Source: Prinsepia uniflora (lineage: Eukaryota > Streptophyta > Magnoliopsida > Rosales > Rosaceae). Taken from it: 64,000 bases of DNA. The position numbers and the translations under genes are program-made. The DNA lies in assembly GCA_032719365.1 (NCBI GenBank), contig CM064872.1, positions 59,138,891 through 59,202,890 on the forward strand, written 5' to 3'. Of the stretch, positions 58,991 to 64,000 are shown in pieces (positions within the stretch are counted from its first letter, which is position 1; each line of letters opens with the position of its first letter). The notes beneath the pieces are model-generated. The model was not told where the DNA came from and did not search any database. It saw only the letters and a list, made by a program, of their open reading frames with translations.

Positions 58991-61576
58991 AACTTCCCCC
59001 CTTAAGGAATTTCGTCCTCGAAATTCAAAGCGACCCGATTCCACAACTAAACTGTGGAATCCAACCTTATTCCTCGAAACGGATCGTTGCACCCACACGA
59101 GAATACTCATGTAGCAGTACACGTCCAACACACATACCGTACTCATCGGTATCGTCCTCGGTACGAACCGTCATCGGAGCCTCCAAAGCTCCAATTCATT
59201 TTCGACAACTACACATCTGCTCGCGTGTCTCACTCGAGACAATATGTCGACACTCGTCGATCACGCCTGTCCCTCACTTGACAGGTCAACAATACCATAC
59301 TGATATTCCAACGAATTTTCAGTCTAACACTCTAACACTGTCCATCCTACAGTCGTCAGGATGAAAATACGTACTTCCACTAAGGGCTAACATATTCAAG
59401 CTAGCATCCTGCTCAGCATCCGATCTGACAATCCCCTACAAATTCTGCCATCACAATGGCACGAATCCCATCTCACAGGTCATCCTCAGACCTATGCCCA
59501 AACTGACTCTAACTACTCGTACGAGTCAACTCTCGCAATTTCCTATACCCAAAACTGACTCTACTTAGAGTCCCACCAATCATACCTATCCAAACTCGTC
59601 GGATACCGATCAGTCCGTAACTATCATAGGTCACAACCATCGTGACCAGCCGAAAACTCCCGGCTCCACTACGCTTCGCTGCTCTACTCTGATCTCGACT
59701 CGTTCGCGAGTCCTCGTATCGTATCTCGCATCACTCAGCGATACTACTTGTCATCTAGACTCACCTTGAGTCTCCAACTGTCACTTGTCGGTTCTAATCC
59801 GATCACCCCTCACGTCCATCTAGGACTCTATCCAAATTACAACGTACTCGTACTCTCGGGTACTCTCAACCCGACGCATCGATTAACCGTATTCAATCCC
59901 ATCATCTAAAGTGCACAACACAAGGATGCACCCACATCACCTCCACATCGGGGTGTCACCCGACCTACTCAATGACTGCACTATGGTAACGGCCAACCAC
60001 GTACTACCGTCCGCACTCTAACTATGGTCCGGACTCCAACCGTCCGTTACCAAGCGAACGTCAATCCATCACCTCAGACACTCACTCGTCACATCTCGTG
60101 ACGCTAAACACCATTTACTCGTCAAGTTAATCAAATCTAACCCACAGCCTAGGCGTTCGGTTCTTACCCCCTCTTGAACTCCTAGTTGTCACAACACTCC
60201 TCGTCGTCCCACCTAGGAACAAATCCAAAATGATGACATCAAAGGTCATCCAATGTCATCCTCTGACACTCAGCACCACCTACTAAAGAGTCACACTCAG
60301 TGACCTCGGAATACTCATCACGCGGACATTCTCACGTCCTATAGGCAAACAAGTGCCACGTCCTCAAATCAGGAAGTATGGTCAACCTTAGTCAACCAAA
60401 ACCAATCCGTAATGGACTCTCAAGTCCACCGCTCAACTGGACATCATCCACGTGTCTGTAACCTCCTTACTACCGTATATGCACATTCAATAAGGATGTC
60501 TAGTCATCCCAATCGAATGTACCGCTCAGCTGAAGAGTCACAACAGACTCCTGCTGTGATCTGCAGCCAAACTCTGCATACCACCATATCTGACCAATCA
60601 AATTCTTTTGTCATAAGACGTCATTTACGTCATCCATTCGTATCTGGATCTCACGTTTTTCTTCAATACTCCTGAGTACATCCTCGTGACTCAATCTCGC
60701 AGCACTGGGGGAACTAGTCTCTATTACTGGGGAAACTGATCTCCGTCACTGGGGAAACTGGTCTCCCTACCAAGTACTCCCGTACCTCGCACTGAGCCAC
60801 TCGGGATCCTCTCTGTCCCACTCTTAAAAGACACCTTCACAAGAGCGTGGCAAGTATGCCAACACCCAACGTCAACATCTCATTCTGCGATCAGACTCAG
60901 CCGTCACCGAGTCGAATCCAGAATCACTGCTCGTACTGTGCGTCACTCACGCACCTCGTATCATCGTCACGACTGACGTATCCTATCGTCACAGTCGCCC
61001 AGGCAACCTAAGTCTATCCAACTCGATAAGACTCGATCACGTCCATCGATAGCAGCGTCTGCCATAACCACGTGCAAACCAAACTCAAAAACACTCTGCT
61101 ACCGAGACTCCAAATCCATGCGGTAGTCGACCGCCGGTACCAACCTCTCAACGCACGACATCCACCGATCGGTCCACCTCAGGATCCGATCACCAGTACC
61201 ATACTCCTGGTAACTTGTCCAATCAATCACCCACTAGGGTTACCACAAACTCGGCTGCCCGCTGCAGCCCTACCATCTTGACCAATCCTTCGATCTCGAA
61301 TCCGAAGAGTCGTCGTATTCCAATACTGGTACCAAATCAGCCAAAACTACATACTGAGGATCTCGTTCTCTCGTAACTCTACGGCTCTCAGCCGCTGGCC
61401 TCCACAAGCATTCGGCCATACTCCGTGCCTAACACCATCTAACTAAGGTTCGATTCTATCGATTCCTCGTACTAATGCCCTAACTACCAGGTTGATGACA
61501 GGTTGTTACGACTTTCGAGACATCACATCCTCGACTTGCCCGTACTCCACGAGCAAAATACGCACTGATACCAACT
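58991..61576 (-). other. Internal region of the Tekay-like element
   Basis: 2586 bp with no intact gene. At the 3' end the minus strand encodes FEFRGRNSLRGEV then a stop (about 59025-58985), the typical tail of the Tekay/Del chromovirus polyprotein, followed by the polypurine tract. The rest is pyrimidine-rich on the plus strand with short repeats, such as ACTGGGGAAACTGGTCTCC in three units at about 60706-60765. No chromodomain or other enzyme motif was seen. Confidence 0.7.
61563..61576 (-). other. Primer-binding site of the Tekay-like element
   Basis: The minus strand reads TTGGTATCAGTGC directly after the LTR end. It matches the initiator tRNA-Met site TGGTATCAGAGC except for one base. 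Confidence 0.82.
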
Positions 61577-64000
61577 TGTCAGGACCGGCCCCAAATCCCC
61601 CGGGATTAACGTGGGACCCGCCTGATCCCGTCTGACAAGAAGTTTCGGACAAGGGAAAATTCCATATCTAGCCCTCGCCGGGGCTATCAGAGTGCATCAG
61701 GATCGTAGGAGGAGGGGGGTGATGTCTCGTCTCTACTACAGCCCGCATCCGAAATCAACCAGAAGGGCATTAAAACACGAAAACTGTGAGTGGACAATTT
61801 CAACTTTTCATTTAAAAACCTTTTCGCATAAAGACATTTATTCCCTTCATAAAAACATACGCATGCATTCCAAAAACCGTTTAGTAAAACATTCATAAAA
61901 TCAATCAATTCATCAAACATCTTTTTGAAATCATTCAAGGGTTCATGCCCGGTTCCCATAAACCGTCATGACCCACAAACACCTTTCAAGGGTTCATACT
62001 GGTTCCCATAAACTGTCATGAACCACAAATCCATTTGGGTCCTCGACCCGAAATCACAATTCAAAACCCGTAGGTCAAATCAATAGGGACTCAGCCCAAT
62101 TCACATCAAGTACGGGGTCTCCGCCCCCAAATCATTTCTAAGTCATAAAACACAGGGTCTCCGCCCCAAATCACTTTTCCATAAAACTCATACGTATCAA
62201 CATACGTATAACCCATCCGCGGCACTTCCGAGAAGATGCCAACTCGGGGCACACAGCCCCTAGGGAACACATCCCCGATATAGTCACGATATCAATCTCT
62301 ATACTAGTGTGCACACTACTCGGGGTCTCACTCCGAGTCTTCTCCCAGGAATCTTCATCTGGGAGGCTCAATCTCTGGATCTAGTCCGAGCACTCTCTCT
62401 GGATCTAGTCCACACATCTCTCCGGAATCTGGTCCGGGACCACATCATATCTAGTAACCACCACTCCTGGAACGGAATCCCTATGGGGACACCCATTCTG
62501 GTATGTGGATCGTGACTATCCAGGTCGACGCTGGAGGAGACCATATAATCATATGGAGGGTTCATTCATTTTCAAATACTTTCTTTCTTTCTCAATTCAC
62601 TTTTCAACTGGGTCTCATACCCGATTCATTTCAACAGGATTCCTCGAATCCAATTCAATTCCATTTCAGAGGCCTCAGCCTAAATCCACAGTTCAACTGG
62701 GTCTCATGCTCGAATTCTCATTACATAAATCGAACTGGGACTCAAGCCCGATTTCACAATCAACAGGGACCTAAGGCCGATATCCCGAATAACTGGGTCC
62801 TAAGCCCGAACCATCAAGCAACGGGGCTTCCAGCCCGATTTCATAACCAACAGGGCTTTAAGCCCGATATCTCAACCAAATGGGTTTCAGGCCCGATATC
62901 ATAAATCAACAGGGCACCAAGCCCGATAGTATAACTAACTGGGCCTCAAACCCGAATCATAAACCAACTGGACCCTCGGTCCGATCGTATAGCTCAAATG
63001 GACCCTAGGTCCGATTCCTCTTCAAATCAAATGGACTCCAAGTCTGAGAGTTTACAAATGAAATGGGTCTCGTGCCGGATTTCCTATTTCCAAATCCGAA
63101 ATCCATTTATTAAACTCTAGTTGAAAACCTAGAACGTATATGCATCGTATAAAACCGTAAATCTCAAAATACGTGCAAATACGTAAATCCTAGACTACCA
63201 CAAACAAATACACTCATGGCATCAAAAAACATATATTAAAACAATTATAAAACATTTATGCATGCATCAATTTCGAGAGAAGGGTCCACTCACAGACCGT
63301 CTGAAGCCGCGCCTCGATACGCGTAACCATCTCCCGGGTCAAACGTCGCCTCCGGGATTCCCAAACCTGTCCAAATTCATTTAGAGGGTTATTAACTACT
63401 TAATTAACCTCCTACCAAAACCCCGTAATTTTCCCGAACTTTTAACTATTTTTAAACCGATCCTAAACCTTCCGACGTCCCGAACTATATCGAAACGATG
63501 TCCGAATGACACGAAACCAGTCCCAAGATGTTCGTTACATCGAATAGATGATTTCCTATGTTGGACACAACCCCAAAAACCCCACCACGCACTGCCACGC
63601 GCCGCCCAAAGGCCCCTGCGCGTGGGCTCACGCGCTGGTGAACAGTGCATCGTCCTCAACGATCGAACCGGGTCTGGCCGGTTCACTGGTTCTCTTGGAC
63701 CGGCGTGACCGGTCCGGCCTGGTTCCTCCCTCAAATCTCGTCCGTTTTGTCCCATTTAAATCCTAAAAATCCCATTTTCTTGTTTCCCATCTAACCTAAT
63801 CCCTAAACCTAAGAAAAACCCACCCGAAGCCCTTGGTTCGAAATGGACCTCACGGTCCTATTTTTTTGGCCACCCTCCAGAGCTTCCTCAGCCCCCAACC
63901 ACTACCAAAAACTTCCTATTAACCTCTTAACAACCTTTTTAGTTCAATAGAAACATCAAAAACGGCCCATAATGCCACAATCGAAAATAAGGAGAAAAAA
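61577..64000 (-). repeat. 5' LTR of the Tekay-like element, cut by the window end
   Basis: It begins (plus strand) TGTCAGGACCGGCCCC and follows the 3' LTR base for base over most of its length; about 0.65 kb lies outside the window. It keeps the segments the 3' LTR has lost (about 61838-61855 and 63492-63535). Its hairpin array is at 62605-63090. Confidence 0.92.

Larger units (their letters stand above)
55855..64000 (-). mobile_element. Non-autonomous Tekay-like LTR element, extends past the window
   Basis: Two LTRs of the same family flank 2586 bp. Orientation is set by the signals: a PBS (TTGGTATCAGTGC on the minus strand, 61575-61563) beside the right LTR and a polypurine tract (AAGGGGGGAAGTT, about 59003-58991) beside the left one, so the 5' LTR is on the right. 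The internal region has no gag, protease, reverse transcriptase or integrase. It inserted into the Cassandra LTR after CTCACT; TCACT (55850-55854) should recur just beyond the right LTR. Confidence 0.9.

Overview
The window looks like nuclear DNA from a flowering plant, most likely a eudicot. It has intron-containing genes with GT-AG splice sites, plant-specific protein families (a ZFWD-type CCCH/WD40 protein, a Transposase_24 domain, an SLX9-like protein), and a dense load of plant transposable elements (Tekay-like and Tat-like Ty3/Gypsy, Ty1/Copia, a MULE with an Ulp1-like gene, a Cassandra TRIM, Helitrons). I cannot name the species from the sequence.

Layout. 1-12478 is a stack of long LTRs (about 2.4-3.1 kb each) of one Tekay-like family, nested four levels deep; three of them have target-site duplications I could match. 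12479-31411 is the gene-bearing island. It holds, in order, a plus-strand bromodomain gene fused in frame to Transposase_24 exons (13979-20632), a convergent minus-strand CCCH/WD40 gene (21175-22737, leader to about 23455), two abutting Helitron-like elements filled with purine-rich repeats (24233-25567), and a minus-strand SLX9-like ribosome-biogenesis gene (26075-29470, leader to about 30440). A large intron of the SLX9-like gene carries a Copia-like LTR. 31412-39184 is a complete-ended but non-autonomous Tat-like LTR element: degraded gag-protease, no reverse transcriptase or integrase, an antisense gene with the Transposase_28-type domain, and a 110-bp tandem array before the 3' LTR. About 39650-44772 is a broken minus-strand Copia element split by a Tekay-like solo LTR. 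About 44800-54970 is a decayed MULE with a plus-strand transposase and a minus-strand DUF1985/Ulp1-protease-like gene, again split by a solo LTR. 54972-55854 is a rearranged Cassandra TRIM carrying 5S-rRNA-like sequence. It is interrupted by a Tekay-like element (55855 to beyond 64000, minus strand) that has LTRs, PBS and PPT but almost no coding sequence.

Only three host-type protein genes are supported. The most interesting points are: (1) the bromodomain-transposase fusion, in which the usual acetyl-lysine-contacting Asn position reads Tyr; (2) an 81-bp intron in the CCCH/WD40 gene that is a visible tandem copy of the exon before it, apparently a recent intron gain; (3) arrays of short hairpins with compensating arm changes inside the long LTRs; (4) the nested solo-LTR stack; (5) two head-to-tail abutting Helitrons; and (6) the antisense accessory gene plus satellite-like array in the Tat-like element. 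All domain calls come from reading motifs by eye; no search was run.
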